Shown: positions 17,331 to 29,848 of the stretch, piece after piece
How positions within the stretch are numbered: the first letter of the stretch is position 1
How the letters are laid out: every line of letters begins with the position of its first letter
Assembly: GCA_009663185.1 (NCBI GenBank)
Contig: VJZX01000024.1
Location: forward strand, 1 to 47,887
Origin: Isoptericola halalbus
Lineage (GTDB): Bacteria > Actinomycetota > Actinomycetes > Actinomycetales > Cellulomonadaceae
Direction: 5' to 3'
Length of the DNA: 47,887 bases
Made by a program: the position numbers and the translations under genes
The notes under the pieces: model-generated
What the model was told of the DNA's origin: nothing
The model's input: only the letters and a program-made list of their open reading frames with translations
Database searches by the model: none

Positions 17331-18384
17331 TGCGTGCGGCCGTGCTCGTGACCGGTATGTCCGGGACGGGCAAGACGACGGCCCTGCGGGCGCTCGCGGC
17401 GCGCGGGCACCGCGTGGTCGAGACCGACGACGACGGGTGGTGCGACGTCGTCCCCGAGGCCGGCGACCCGAGCGGGGGCGCGCGGCTGTGGCGCGAGGAC
17501 CGGGTCTCGGACTTGCTCGACGAGCACCTGGACGGCTGGCTCTTCGTGAGCGGCACCGTCGAGAACCAGGGGAGGTTGTACGACCGGTTCGACGCCGTCG
17601 TCGTGCTCACCTGCCCCGTCGAGGTGCTGCTGCGGCGCATCGCCGAGCGCCGGGACAACCCGTGGGGCACGGCGCCGCACGAGCGCGCCGCCGTGCTGCA
17701 CCACGTCGCGACCGTCGAGCCGCTCCTGCGTGCCGGCGCGACCGACGTGATCGAGTCCGATCGGCCGCTGGTCGACGTCGTGGCCGCGCTCGAGGCCGCC
17801 GCGCGCCGCGCCGCCGGACCGGTGCTGCCGGTTCGCGGGCGCAGGTGCGTGCTGCGCACCGGGGTGCGCGCCGACGGAGCGGCCCTGCGCGAGTGGCTGC
17901 GCCCCCACCACGACTGGCACCGCTGGGACGGCCCGTACTTCCCGCGTCCCACGGACGCCGAGGCCGACGCGTTCGCCGAGCGGGTGGCCGGCCAGTCGCC
18001 CGACGAAGGGATCGGTCGCCCGCCGCACCGTGCGGTCGTCGCCGACCCGGCAACCGGTCTGCTGGTGGGCACCGTGAGTTGGTACTGGGGAGTCCGAAGT
18101 GACCCAGTGGGCCCGCATGGGCATCGTGCTCTACAACCCCGCAGTCCGCAGCCGGGGGATCGGACGTGGCACTCGCGCTCTGGACCGACCTGCTGTTCGC
18201 GCGCACGGACTGGGTGCGGCTCGACCTGGCGACGTGGTCGGGCAACCACGCGATGGTGGCCACGGCGCGCTCGCTCGGCTTCGTCGAGGAGGGACGGTTC
18301 CGCCGGGCGCGTATGGTCGACGGCGTGCGGTACGACTCCGTCGTCTACGGGGTCCTGCGCGAGGAGTGGCGCAGCCCGGTGTGA
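17330..18384 (+). pseudogene. P-loop kinase-GNAT acetyltransferase fusion, interrupted by two frameshifts
   Basis: The N-terminal part (about 1-165) is a small P-loop kinase-like domain with VLVTGMSGTGKTTAL (Walker A, Lys15) and a DRFDAVVVLTCPVEVLLRR segment. It runs in frame into a GNAT domain (RRCVLRTGVRADGAALREWLRPHH). After TVSWYW (about 18088) the acetyltransferase continues one frame over (ESEVTQWARMGIVLYNPAVRSRGIG), and after about 18155 in the third frame (ALALWTDLLF, then WSGNHAMVATARSLGFVEEGRF, ending LREEW). The first break is explained by one extra G in the run at 18087-18090. The second needs +1 or -2 nt between about 18150 and 18175. The acetyl-CoA loop (RSRGIG) sits between the breaks. 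It is either a decayed gene or holds sequencing errors. The 3' end overlaps the convergent hydrolase gene by 40 bp. Confidence 0.8.
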
Positions 18385-19250
18385 TCGGCGAGGCGACTGA
18401 CGGCGTCGGCGACCTCGGGCCCGAACATCACGGGGTCGTTGTGCCCGGCTTCGGGGAGCACCAGGTGCTCCACGAGCTGCGGCGCGGCGCGCGCCACGGC
18501 CTCGGTCTGGGCGGGCGGCACGACCTCGTCGCGGTCGCCGTGCACGACCGTGACCGGGACCTGCGTCACGGCCACGTGCTCGAGAACCGGGTACCGGTCG
18601 CGCAGCAGCGCCTCGACCGGCAGGAGCGGGTAGTGGTGCGCGCCGACGTCGACGAGCGACGTGAAGGGGGAGCGGAGCAGCAGCCCGGCCGGCGGAACCT
18701 GTGCCTGGAACGCCGCGACGACGCCGGCGCCGAGCGACTCGCCGAGGTAGATCGTCCGGTCGGCCGGGTAGCCGCGCGCCGCGAGCGCCTCCTGGCCCGC
18801 GCGTGCGTCGAGCAGCAGGCCTGACTCGGTCGGCCGGCCGGGGTTGCCGCCGTAGCCGCGGTAGTCCAGGAGGAGAACGGCGAACCCCCGCTCGCTGAGG
18901 AGTCGGGCGAGGTCGGCGCGCCCGAGCCGGTTGCCGCCGTTGCCGGGCGCGACGAGGACGGCGGCCCGGCGGTCCTGGGCCTGCGGGCCGGGCGGGACGA
19001 ACCACGCCATGAGCTCGAGCCCGTCGTCGGTCGTCAGCGTGACGTCCTCGCCGCCGTCGAGCACGTCGGCGGCGCGCCCTGGCGACGAGCGGTCGGGGTG
19101 GTAGACGAGCGCGTCCTGGCCCAGCCACGCCGCGCCGACGGCGAGCCCGGCCGTCAGGGTCAGGACGGCGGCGGTCACGACGACCCCCTGTAACCCGCGT
19201 CGCCCCTCCGGCATGGGTCCATCGTCGGCTCCGGGGGAGCGGACGCGCAT
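18345..19250 (-). CDS. Membrane-anchored alpha/beta hydrolase (esterase/peptidase-like)
   Basis: This 301-aa protein has an N-terminal transmembrane segment (about 22-40, VVVTAAVLTLTAGLAVGAAWLG). An alpha/beta hydrolase domain follows: VAPGNGGNR (oxyanion region), LLLDYRGYGGNPGRPTESG, nucleophile Ser in YLGESLGAG (about 164-172), Asp in HGDRDEVVP (about 240) and His in EAGHNDPVM (about 270). This is the BEM46-like group of serine hydrolases, with substrate unknown. I chose ATG 19250, where AGGCGG precedes at about 6 nt. ATG 19214 is an alternative and would shorten the cytoplasmic end by 12 residues. The frame stays open far upstream, an artefact opposite the SNF2 gene. Confidence 0.85.
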   Translation of the reverse strand: MRVRSPGADDGPMPEGRRGLQGVVVTAAVLTLTAGLAVGAAWLGQDALVYHPDRSSPGRAADVLDGGEDVTLTTDDGLELMAWFVPPGPQAQDRRAAVLVAPGNGGNRLGRADLARLLSERGFAVLLLDYRGYGGNPGRPTESGLLLDARAGQEALAARGYPADRTIYLGESLGAGVVAAFQAQVPPAGLLLRSPFTSLVDVGAHHYPLLPVEALLRDRYPVLEHVAVTQVPVTVVHGDRDEVVPPAQTEAVARAAPQLVEHLVLPEAGHNDPVMFGPEVADAVSRLADHTGLRHSSRRTP

Positions 19251-19328
19251 CCGGCCGCCTGAAATAATGTGCCAAGCGCCCTGCCAGGTGGCGTGGGGAT
19301 GTCCCCCGCCCGTGCGAGCATGGGACGC

Positions 19329-22619
<3,291 letters not shown>

Positions 22620-22622
22620 TCG

Positions 22623-25028
22623 TCAGCGCACGGTGAGGACGAACGGGTGCACCGCCCGCGCGCCGGCCTGCCGCAGCAGCCGGGCCGCGACGGTGAGAGT
22701 CCACCCGGACTCCGTCCAGTCGTCGACGAGGAGCACCGCACGGCCGGGTAGCCCGGCAAGCGCCGGCTCGCTCAGCTCGAGCCGCAGCCGGCGAGCGACG
22801 CCCGCGAGCCGCATTGCGGAGTTCACGTCGTGGCGGCCCGGCTCCTCAGCACCCGGGCCCGGACCGATCGAGCCGATCAACGGCACGCCCAGGTACTGCG
22901 CGAGGCCCGACGCAAGGTGATGCGTGAGCTGCGGACGTGTCACGGACCGCACGGCGACGACGCCCTCGACCATGAGCCGCCGCTCGTCGCCGGATCCCTC
23001 GTGGATCCCGTCCCAGGCCGCGAGGGCCCGGGCCGCCGCGTGCCGCAGCGGCACCGGCACCTCGCCGTCGGGTGTGGCGGCGTCGAACAGCTCGCGCAGT
23101 GGAACCGACCAGCCGAGACCGTCGAGCCGAGCCACGGCGCGGCCCGGCTCGGCCTGCTCCTCGGGCGAGATCCGGCCTCTGAGGTCGAGCCCGAGCGTCG
23201 CGAGGCCCGACGGCCACATCTTGCGCGCCTCGACCTCGACGCCCGGCCGGTCCAGCTCGGCGCGCGCGGCCGCGACCGCCTCGGGGTCGGGCGGTGCGGG
23301 CAGCGTGACGCCGTCGCACCGGTCGCAGCGTCCGCAGGTCCAGCCGTCGGCCAAGTCCGGGTCGTCGAGCTGCGCACGGAGGAACGCCATGCGGCACCCG
23401 GCGGTCGCGACGTAGTCGAGCATCGCCTGCTCCTCGGCATGCCGCGTCGCGGCCACGCGGGCGTAGCGCTCGGCGTCGTAGGCCCACTCGGCACCCGTCG
23501 CTACCCAGCCGCCCTGCACGCGGCGGACGGCGCCGTCGACGTCGAGCACCTTGAGCATGGCCTCGAGCCGCGACCTCTTGAGGTCGACGTGGGTCTCGAG
23601 CGCGGCGGTCGACAGCGGCCCGTCGGCCTCTGAGAGCGCCGCGAGCGTGGCCCGCACCTGCGACTCGGCCGGGAACGCCTGCGCGGAGAACCAGTCCCAG
23701 ATCGCCTTGTCCTCGTGCCCGGGCAGGAGCACGACGACGGCGTCGTCGACACCGCGCCCCGCGCGGCCCACCTGCTGGTAGTACGCGATGGGCGACGAGG
23801 GTGCGCCGAGGTGCACGACGAACGCCAGGTCCGGCTTGTCGAAGCCCATGCCCAGCGCCGAGGTGGCCACGAGTGCCTTGACGCGGTTCTGCTTGAGGTC
23901 GTCCTCGAGCTGCGCCCGCTGCGTGGGGTCGGTGCGGCCCGTGTACGCGGCCACGGCGAGCCCGGCGCCGCGCAGCTGCTCGGCCACCTGCTCGGCCGCC
24001 GACACCGTCAGGCAGTAGACGATCCCCGAGCCGTCCACGTCCTGCAACGCCTCGACCAGCCACGCGATGCGCGTCGGCTGGTCCGCGAGCTCGAGCACCG
24101 CCAGGTGGAGCGACTCGCGGTCGAGGCCGCCGCGCAGCACGAGCACGTCGTCCGCCGGCGTGCCGTCGGCGTGCACGGCCATCTGGTCGGCGACGTCGGC
24201 GGTCACACGGGCGTTCGCCGTGGCGGTCGTCGCGAGCACCGGGATGCCGGGCGGAAGGTCGGCGAGCAGTGTGCGGATGCGCCGGTAGTCGGGGCGGAAG
24301 TCGTGGCCCCAGTCGGAGATGCAGTGCGCCTCGTCGATCACCACCAGCCCGGCGTCCGCGGCCAGGCGAGGCAGGACCTCGTCGCGGAATCCAGGGTTGT
24401 TCAGCCGTTCGGGCGAGCACAGCAGGACGTCGACCTCGCCCGCCGCGATCGCCCGGTGGACGTCGTCCCACTCGGTGACGTTGGACGAGTTGATCGTCAC
24501 GGCGTGGATTCCCGCGCGTTCGGCGGCCGCGATCTGGTCGCGCATCAGCGCGAGCAGCGGCGAGACGATGACCGTCGGGCCGGCGCCCCGGGCCCGCAGG
24601 AGCGACGTCGCCACGAAGTACACGGCCGACTTGCCCCAGCCGGTGCGCTGCACGACGAGCGCCCGGCGCCGGAACGCCACGAGCGCCTCGATCGCGAGCC
24701 ACTGGTCCTCCCTGAGTGCCGCGTCGTCGCGCCCGACGAGCGCGCGCAGCGCCTCCTCGGCCTGCTCGCGCAGCGTGCTGTGCCCGCCGCCGCTCTCGGC
24801 CGCCGAGTCGAGGAGCCCGCGCAGCATCGCGAGCTTGGCCCGGCGGGCCGCGTCGTCCGGCGCCGGACCTGCGGACGACGGAACGGCGGCCGGTGCCGGG
24901 CGAGCCTCGTGCGCGTCGGAGGGCGCGGCGACGTCGTCGAGGTCGGGCGGGACGTCGTCGGGCGGTGGCGCGTGGTCGTCCGACGGGACGAGCTCGAGGT
25001 CGGCGTACGGGTCGTCGGGGAAGCTCAC
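22623..25028 (-). CDS. RecQ-family ATP-dependent DNA helicase with C-terminal phosphoribosyltransferase-like domain
   Basis: The 801-aa protein has an acidic, Pro-rich N-terminus (about 1-60). The RecQ core follows: VVQRTGWGKSAVYF (Walker A, about 126-139), VIDEAHCISDWGHDFRPDY (DEAH box plus RecQ aromatic loop) and YYQQVGRAGRGVDDAVVVLLP (motif VI). A zinc-binding region has TCGRCDRCDG. The last roughly 150 residues are not RecQ HRDC. They end in LLVDDWTESGWTLTVAARLL, which resembles a PRPP-binding loop of type I phosphoribosyltransferases. The start is the GTG at 25028 because TACGAT lies 7 nt before it; upstream in-frame sequence is antisense to another gene. Role: 3'-5' unwinding in recombination repair. 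Confidence 0.88.
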   Translation of the reverse strand: MSFPDDPYADLELVPSDDHAPPPDDVPPDLDDVAAPSDAHEARPAPAAVPSSAGPAPDDAARRAKLAMLRGLLDSAAESGGGHSTLREQAEEALRALVGRDDAALREDQWLAIEALVAFRRRALVVQRTGWGKSAVYFVATSLLRARGAGPTVIVSPLLALMRDQIAAAERAGIHAVTINSSNVTEWDDVHRAIAAGEVDVLLCSPERLNNPGFRDEVLPRLAADAGLVVIDEAHCISDWGHDFRPDYRRIRTLLADLPPGIPVLATTATANARVTADVADQMAVHADGTPADDVLVLRGGLDRESLHLAVLELADQPTRIAWLVEALQDVDGSGIVYCLTVSAAEQVAEQLRGAGLAVAAYTGRTDPTQRAQLEDDLKQNRVKALVATSALGMGFDKPDLAFVVHLGAPSSPIAYYQQVGRAGRGVDDAVVVLLPGHEDKAIWDWFSAQAFPAESQVRATLAALSEADGPLSTAALETHVDLKRSRLEAMLKVLDVDGAVRRVQGGWVATGAEWAYDAERYARVAATRHAEEQAMLDYVATAGCRMAFLRAQLDDPDLADGWTCGRCDRCDGVTLPAPPDPEAVAAARAELDRPGVEVEARKMWPSGLATLGLDLRGRISPEEQAEPGRAVARLDGLGWSVPLRELFDAATPDGEVPVPLRHAAARALAAWDGIHEGSGDERRLMVEGVVAVRSVTRPQLTHHLASGLAQYLGVPLIGSIGPGPGAEEPGRHDVNSAMRLAGVARRLRLELSEPALAGLPGRAVLLVDDWTESGWTLTVAARLLRQAGARAVHPFVLTVR

Positions 25029-25035
25029 CCGGTCG

Positions 25036-25041
25036 ATCGTA
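25036..25041 (-). promoter_or_regulatory. Leaderless-type -10 box (TACGAT) for the recQ-type gene
   Basis: On the minus strand TACGAT (25041 to 25036) is followed by CGACCGG and GTG at 25028, with no ribosome binding site. It supports that start codon. Confidence 0.5.
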
Positions 25042-25098
25042 GGGGGAGCCGCCGACGCGCGTCCGGGCTCGTCCACAGGGCACACGCCTCGCGCGCTC

Positions 25099-25527
25099 TC
25101 ATCGTGCGTGCTCTCGCACGAGCGCGACCGCCGACGCGACGACGGCGACCACCTCCGCGACCCCGGCGACGAGCGCGTCGATCTCCGGCGAGGTGTCGTA
25201 GACGCCGTAGAACCCCACCGTGGTGGACAGCAGGAACGCGAGGAGCGTGGCCGCGCCGAACCCGATCCCGCCCACGAGCGGGAGCCAGTGCTTCCACACG
25301 ACGAGCAGGACGCACAGGACGAGGCCCGCGAACGCGTTGAGCAGGAACAGCGGGCCCACGACGGGGATGTCGGAGTAGCCCTGTGCCCAGAGCACGACGT
25401 GGACGACGGCCGAGACGAAGACACCCACAGCAGCGATCCACCGCCACACCCAGGCCACGGGATGCGCGGCCGGGCGGCGCCCGTGGGATGGTGGCGTCTT
25501 CGAGGGCGGGACGCTCATGCCGGACAT
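25099..25527 (-). CDS. Small four-helix integral membrane protein, unknown function
   Basis: The 142-aa product has a basic cytoplasmic N-terminus (residues 1-24) and four predicted transmembrane helices at about 25-48, 56-78, 82-103 and 116-137, joined by short loops. It has no cysteines apart from one in helix 2 and no recognised domain. Similar small proteins occur beside unrelated genes in Micrococcales. It could start at ATG 25527 or ATG 25518; neither has a clear ribosome binding site. It is divergent from the Rieske gene (65 bp apart) and 70 bp upstream of recQ on the same strand. Confidence 0.7.
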   Translation of the reverse strand: MSGMSVPPSKTPPSHGRRPAAHPVAWVWRWIAAVGVFVSAVVHVVLWAQGYSDIPVVGPLFLLNAFAGLVLCVLLVVWKHWLPLVGGIGFGAATLLAFLLSTTVGFYGVYDTSPEIDALVAGVAEVVAVVASAVALVREHAR

Positions 25528-25592
25528 GCTGCCAGGTTTCCCGCACGCGCGATACTGGGCGCAACGGCCCGCCGAGACGATGGAGGACGCTC

Positions 25593-26048
25593 ATGACCGC
25601 ACCGATGCCGGTCGCTCCCTGCTGCCTGACGCGACGCCAGGTCCTCCGCGGCGCGGGGGCCGCAGCAGGCACGGTCGTGGGCGCGTCGGTGCTGGCCGCG
25701 TGCGCGCAGGGCGCGGATCCCGGCCAGGCTGCGGAGTCCGTGCGCTCCGCGGGTGCCGGCACGGTCGTGATCGCCGTCGCGGACGTCCCGGTGGGCGGCG
25801 CGGCGAGCGCCGAGGTGAACGGCCAGCCGGTCCTCGTCACCCAGCCGGCCGAGGGCGAGGTCCACGTGTTCTCCGCGGTGTGCACGCACGAAGGCTGCAC
25901 GGTGGCGCCCGGGGACGGCGAGCTCGAGTGCCCCTGCCACCGGTCCCGGTTCGCGCTCGAGGACGCGGCGGTGCTCGGCGGGCCAGCGCCCGAGCCGCTC
26001 GGCGAGGTGTCCGTCACAGTCGTGGACGGCGACGTCGTCCTGGCCTGA
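25593..26048 (+). CDS. Rieske [2Fe-2S] lipoprotein with Tat-type signal
   Basis: The 151-aa protein opens with a twin-arginine signal and lipobox (TRRQVLRGAGAAAG, then SVLAAC at about 31-36), so it is predicted to be exported folded and lipid-anchored outside. The Rieske domain has both cluster motifs: CTHEGC (about 100-105) and CPCHRSRF (about 117-124), giving two Cys and two His ligands plus the disulfide pair. Such small Rieske proteins are common in actinobacteria as possible electron carriers; the partner is not visible here. ATG 25593 has GGAGG about 6 nt upstream. It is followed 19 bp later by hisC with its own promoter. Confidence 0.92.
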   Translation: MTAPMPVAPCCLTRRQVLRGAGAAAGTVVGASVLAACAQGADPGQAAESVRSAGAGTVVIAVADVPVGGAASAEVNGQPVLVTQPAEGEVHVFSAVCTHEGCTVAPGDGELECPCHRSRFALEDAAVLGGPAPEPLGEVSVTVVDGDVVLA

Positions 26049-26055
26049 CGGTTCG

Positions 26056-26061
26056 TAGACT
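26056..26061 (+). promoter_or_regulatory. Leaderless-type -10 box (TAGACT) for the hisC operon
   Basis: TAGACT is followed by GAGCGC and GTG 26068. It is nearly identical to the hisD promoter-start junction (15 of 16 positions). Confidence 0.65.
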
Positions 26062-26067
26062 GAGCGC

Positions 26068-27231
26068 GTGACGATCCCCGCAGACGCTTCCACGGACGCC
26101 GTGGCGCGCCCCGCCCGGATGGTGCTCCCGCTGCGCCCCGAGCTCGCGGACGAGGTCCCCTACGGCGCCCCGCAGCTCGACGTGCCCGTGCGCCTCAACG
26201 TCAACGAGAACCCGTACCCGCCGTCGGACGCGGTGGTGGCGACGATCGCGCGCGAGGTCGCGGCCGCGGCGCGTGGCCTCAACCGCTACCCCGACCGTGA
26301 CTTCGCCGCGCTGCGCGCGGACCTCGCCGACTACCTCGCGGTCGAGTCGGGCGTGCGCGTCGCGCCCGAGCAGGTCTGGGCGGCGAACGGATCCAACGAG
26401 GTCATGCTGCACCTCCTGCAGGCTTTCGGCGGCCCGGGCCGCACCGCGCTGTCGTTCGCGCCCACCTACTCGATGTACCCCGAGTATGCGCGCGACACGC
26501 ACACGCGCTGGATCACCGGGCGGCGCGCGGAGGACTTCACGCTCGACGTCGACCACGTCGTCGAGACGATCGAGGAGGTCCGCCCGTCGGTCATCCTCCT
26601 CGCGAGCCCCAACAACCCGACCGGCACGGCGCTGCCGCCGGAGGTCGTCGAGGCCGTGCTCGACGCCGCGGCGGCGATCCCCGCGGTCGTCGTCGTCGAC
26701 GAGGCCTACGCCGAGTTCCGTCGCTCGGGGACCCCGTCCGCGCTCGGGCTGCTCGCGGACCACCCGCACCTGGCCGTGACCCGCACGATGTCCAAGGCGT
26801 TCGCCGCGGCGGGCCTGCGCCTGGGCTACCTGGCCGCGTCCACCGAGCTCGTCGACGCCCTGCGCGTCGTGCGCCTGCCGTACCACCTGTCGGCCGTGAC
26901 GCAGGCCGCGGCCCGGGGGGCGCTCGCGCACCGCACGGAGCTGCTCGCCCAGGTGGACGCGCTGCGCGCCGAGCGCGACGCTCTCGTGGTCTGGCTGCGC
27001 GCGCAGCGGCACGCCGGCCGGCCGCTGCAGGTCGCCGACACCGACGCCAACTTCGTCCTCTTCGGCACGTTCGCCGACCGGCACGCCACCTGGCAGGCCC
27101 TGCTCGACCGGGGGATCCTGATCCGCGAGACCGGGCCGGACGGCTGGCTGCGGGTGTCGGTCGGCACACCCGCCGAGACCGCCGCGTTCAAGGACGCGCT
27201 CATCGACGTCATGACAACCCAGGAGAGCTGA
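26068..27231 (+). CDS. hisC: Histidinol-phosphate aminotransferase HisC
   Basis: HisC is the PLP enzyme that converts imidazole acetol-phosphate to histidinol-phosphate. The 387-aa product has the class I/II aminotransferase landmarks [11 protein letters not shown] (about 43-53), [24 protein letters not shown] (about 180-186), [14 protein letters not shown] with the PLP-contacting Asp, [15 protein letters not shown] with the Schiff-base Lys (about 232-246) and a C-terminal [16 protein letters not shown] containing the carboxylate-binding Arg. The GTG start follows the TAGACT box. The stop overlaps the hisB ATG by one base (TGATG). Confidence 0.96.
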   Translation: MTIPADASTDAVARPARMVLPLRPELADEVPYGAPQLDVPVRLNVNENPYPPSDAVVATIAREVAAAARGLNRYPDRDFAALRADLADYLAVESGVRVAPEQVWAANGSNEVMLHLLQAFGGPGRTALSFAPTYSMYPEYARDTHTRWITGRRAEDFTLDVDHVVETIEEVRPSVILLASPNNPTGTALPPEVVEAVLDAAAAIPAVVVVDEAYAEFRRSGTPSALGLLADHPHLAVTRTMSKAFAAAGLRLGYLAASTELVDALRVVRLPYHLSAVTQAAARGALAHRTELLAQVDALRAERDALVVWLRAQRHAGRPLQVADTDANFVLFGTFADRHATWQALLDRGILIRETGPDGWLRVSVGTPAETAAFKDALIDVMTTQES

Positions 27232-27833
27232 TGGCAGGCCGCACCGCGCGCATGGAACGCACGACGAGCGAGTCGAGCGTCGTCGTCGAGCTGAACCTCG
27301 ACGGCACCGGACGCACCGACATCTCGACCACCGTGCCGTTCTACGACCACATGCTCACGGCGCTCGGCAAGCACTCGCTGATCGACCTCACCGTCAAGGC
27401 GAAGGGCGACACCCACATCGACGCCCACCACACCGTCGAGGACGTCGCGATCGTGCTCGGCGAGGCGCTCAAGGTCGCCCTCGGCGACAAGCAGGGCATC
27501 TCCCGCTTCGGCGACGCCCTCGTCCCGCTCGACGAGGCGCTCGCCCAGGCCGTCGTCGACGTCTCCGGGCGCCCGTACCTCGTGCACGACGGCGAGCCCG
27601 CCGGCCAGGAGTACCACCTCATCGGTGGCCACTTCACCGGCTCGCTGACGCGGCACGTGCTCGAGTCGATCGCCCATCACGCGGGCATCTGCCTGCACGT
27701 GCGCGTCCTCGCCGGCCGCGACCCGCACCACATCGTCGAGGCACAGTTCAAGGCCCTTGCGCGTGCGCTGCGCTCTGCCGTCGCCCTCGACCCGCGCGTC
27801 GAGGGCATCCCGTCCACGAAGGGTGCGCTGTAG
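27231..27833 (+). CDS. hisB: Imidazoleglycerol-phosphate dehydratase HisB
   Basis: This 200-aa monofunctional dehydratase removes water from imidazoleglycerol phosphate in histidine synthesis. Both manganese-binding repeats are visible: [19 protein letters not shown] (about 63-81) and [17 protein letters not shown] (about 164-180), with [14 protein letters not shown] between strands 1 and 2. There is no phosphatase domain, as usual outside enterobacteria. ATG 27231 shares a base with the hisC stop, and AGGAG lies about 5 nt upstream. Its stop overlaps the next GTG by one base. Confidence 0.97.
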   Translation: MAGRTARMERTTSESSVVVELNLDGTGRTDISTTVPFYDHMLTALGKHSLIDLTVKAKGDTHIDAHHTVEDVAIVLGEALKVALGDKQGISRFGDALVPLDEALAQAVVDVSGRPYLVHDGEPAGQEYHLIGGHFTGSLTRHVLESIAHHAGICLHVRVLAGRDPHHIVEAQFKALARALRSAVALDPRVEGIPSTKGAL

Positions 27834-28351
27834 TGAGCCAGCCGGACCTCCCCGAGAACTTCCCCGACGAGATCGAGATCCCCGACGACCTGTCGGGCCT
27901 GACCGAGCCGACGCACGACCCTGAGCTCGCGGTGCTCATCACGCAGATCGCGGGTGCCGAGCCGCTCGCGGCGGCGTGCTCGCTCGCGCAGATCGAGGTC
28001 GACGCCGTGCCGACGCCCGTGGGCGCGCTCGCCGTCCTGCGCGACCGCAGCGGGGGTGCGCCCGACCGCGCCGCCGTGACGGTCTCGCAGCTCGTCAAGG
28101 GCGTGCCGCTCATCCTCGCGACGCGCCGGGGGGAGCAGCTCACCTGCGTGCGCTACCAGGACGGCGTCAGCGAGGGAGTCCTCGCCCCTGGCCTCGTCCT
28201 GGGAGGTGCGCCCGAGGCGCTCGAGGACCTGCTCACCGGGCAGGTGCAGGTCAGTGACCTGCCCGACGTCGTGCCGTCGTCGGGCATCAGCCGCCTCAAG
28301 GCGATGCGCCTGCTCACCGGCGCGGCCCGCAAGGCCCGGAAGAAGAGGTGA
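27833..28351 (+). CDS. Uncharacterised protein inside the his operon
   Basis: I do not recognise this 172-aa product. It begins acidic (about 1-35, [16 protein letters not shown]), has a mixed alpha/beta middle with [41 protein letters not shown] (about 85-125), and ends strongly basic ([10 protein letters not shown]). No signal peptide or transmembrane helix is seen. The GTG start overlaps the hisB stop by one base and hisH follows after 4 bp, so it must be co-translated with the histidine genes. A structural or regulatory role in histidine synthesis, or a merely carried gene, are both possible. Confidence 0.8.
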   Translation: MSQPDLPENFPDEIEIPDDLSGLTEPTHDPELAVLITQIAGAEPLAAACSLAQIEVDAVPTPVGALAVLRDRSGGAPDRAAVTVSQLVKGVPLILATRRGEQLTCVRYQDGVSEGVLAPGLVLGGAPEALEDLLTGQVQVSDLPDVVPSSGISRLKAMRLLTGAARKARKKR

Positions 28352-28355
28352 GGCG

Positions 28356-29099
28356 ATGAGCGAGCAGGCGCCCGAGCTCCTGCCCGACGGCGGTGTTTCC
28401 GCCGAGCTCAACCCGCGCGCCACGCCGGGCGCGCCTGCCACGGGCCGTCCCCGCGTCGTCGTGCTCGACTACGGCTTCGGCAACGTCCGCTCGGCTGTGC
28501 GCGCGCTCGAGCGTGTGGGCGCGGCCGTCGAGCTCACCGCCGACCGCGGCGCGGCGACGGAGGCCGACGGGCTCGTCGTGCCCGGTGTCGGCGCGTTCGC
28601 CGCGTGCATGGCCGGACTGCGCGCCGTCGGTGGCGACCAGGTCGTCGACCGTCGGCTCGCCGGCAACCGGCCGGTGCTCGGCATCTGCGTGGGCATGCAG
28701 GTCATGTTCGACGCCGGTGTGGAGCACGGCGTGCGCGCCGACGGCCTGGGGGAGTGGCGCGGCGTCGTCGACCGGATCGACGCGCCCGTCGTGCCGCACA
28801 TGGGCTGGTCGCCCGTCGAGCCGCCCGCGGGCACGACCCTGTTCCGCGGCGTCGAGCACGAGCGCTTCTACTTCGTGCACTCGTACGCGGCGCAGGAGTT
28901 CACCCAGGGCCACGACGAGCACGCCGACCCACGGTTCACGCCGCCGCTGGTGACGTGGGCGCAGCACGGCAGCGCGGAGCGGCTGGTCCGGTTCGTGGCC
29001 GCCGTCGAGGACGGACCGCTGTCCGCCACGCAGTTCCACCCCGAGAAGTCCGGCGACGCCGGCGCGACCCTGCTCGAGAACTGGGTCAAGTCACTGTGA
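28356..29099 (+). CDS. hisH: Imidazole glycerol phosphate synthase glutamine amidotransferase subunit HisH
   Basis: HisH hydrolyses glutamine and passes ammonia to HisF for imidazole ring closure. The 247-aa product has [14 protein letters not shown], the nucleophile elbow [12 protein letters not shown] (catalytic Cys, about 111-122) and the catalytic His-Glu pair in [10 protein letters not shown] (about 228-237). The first roughly 32 residues (Pro/Ala-rich) extend beyond most HisH. ATG 28356 is kept because AGGTGAGG lies about 5 nt upstream. Its partner hisF is not in the window, so the synthase is encoded at two loci. Confidence 0.95.
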   Translation: MSEQAPELLPDGGVSAELNPRATPGAPATGRPRVVVLDYGFGNVRSAVRALERVGAAVELTADRGAATEADGLVVPGVGAFAACMAGLRAVGGDQVVDRRLAGNRPVLGICVGMQVMFDAGVEHGVRADGLGEWRGVVDRIDAPVVPHMGWSPVEPPAGTTLFRGVEHERFYFVHSYAAQEFTQGHDEHADPRFTPPLVTWAQHGSAERLVRFVAAVEDGPLSATQFHPEKSGDAGATLLENWVKSL

Positions 29100-29116
29100 G
29101 TCTGGAGACATCCCGC

Positions 29117-29848
29117 ATGACCGATCGCCTCGTCCTGCTGCCCGCCGTCGACGTCGCCGACGGACAGGCTGTCCGCCTCGTCCAGGGCGAGGCAGGCTCC
29201 GAGACCTCCTACGGCGACCCGCTCGCCGCCGCGCTCGACTGGCAGGCGGGCGGCGCCGAGTGGATCCACCTCGTCGACCTCGACGCCGCGTTCGGTCGGG
29301 GCTCCAACGCCGACCTGCTGGCCCACGTGGTTGCCGAGGTGGACGTCCAGGTCGAGCTGTCGGGCGGGATCCGCGACGACGCCTCGCTCGAGCGCGCGCT
29401 GGCCACGGGGGCGCGTCGCGTCAACATCGGCACTGCTGCTCTCGAGGACCCGGAGTGGACGGCGAAGGTCATCGCCGAGCACGGGGACGCCGTCGCCGTC
29501 GGGCTCGACGTGCGCGGCACGACGCTCGCGGCGCGCGGCTGGACGAAGGAGGGCGGCGACCTGTGGGAGGTGCTCGCCCGCCTCGACGAGGCCGGCTGCG
29601 CCCGCTACGTCGTCACCGACGTGACGAAGGACGGCACGCTGCGCGGGCCGAACGTCGAGCTCCTGCGCGAGGTCGCGTCGCGCACGCCGGCCAAGGTCGT
29701 GGCGTCGGGCGGCATCTCGTCGCTGGCCGACCTCGAGGCGCTGCGCGCGCTCGTGCCCGACGGGGTCGAGGGCGCCGTGGTGGGCAAGGCCCTGTACGCG
29801 GGAGCATTCACGCTTCCTGAGGCGCTCGACGTCGCCGGCCGGCCGTGA
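29117..29848 (+). CDS. priA: Phosphoribosyl isomerase PriA (HisA, probably also TrpF activity)
   Basis: This 243-aa TIM barrel isomerises ProFAR in histidine synthesis. In actinobacteria the same enzyme (PriA) often also replaces TrpF in tryptophan synthesis. The catalytic Asp residues are in [18 protein letters not shown] (about 7-24) and [16 protein letters not shown] (about 166-181). Phosphate-binding ends [10 protein letters not shown] and [13 protein letters not shown] are present. Bifunctionality is inferred from lineage. ATG 29117 has GGAG about 9 nt upstream; an in-frame GTG at 29096 overlaps hisH and lacks a site. The stop overlaps the sseB GTG by 4 bp. Confidence 0.95.
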   Translation: MTDRLVLLPAVDVADGQAVRLVQGEAGSETSYGDPLAAALDWQAGGAEWIHLVDLDAAFGRGSNADLLAHVVAEVDVQVELSGGIRDDASLERALATGARRVNIGTAALEDPEWTAKVIAEHGDAVAVGLDVRGTTLAARGWTKEGGDLWEVLARLDEAGCARYVVTDVTKDGTLRGPNVELLREVASRTPAKVVASGGISSLADLEALRALVPDGVEGAVVGKALYAGAFTLPEALDVAGRP

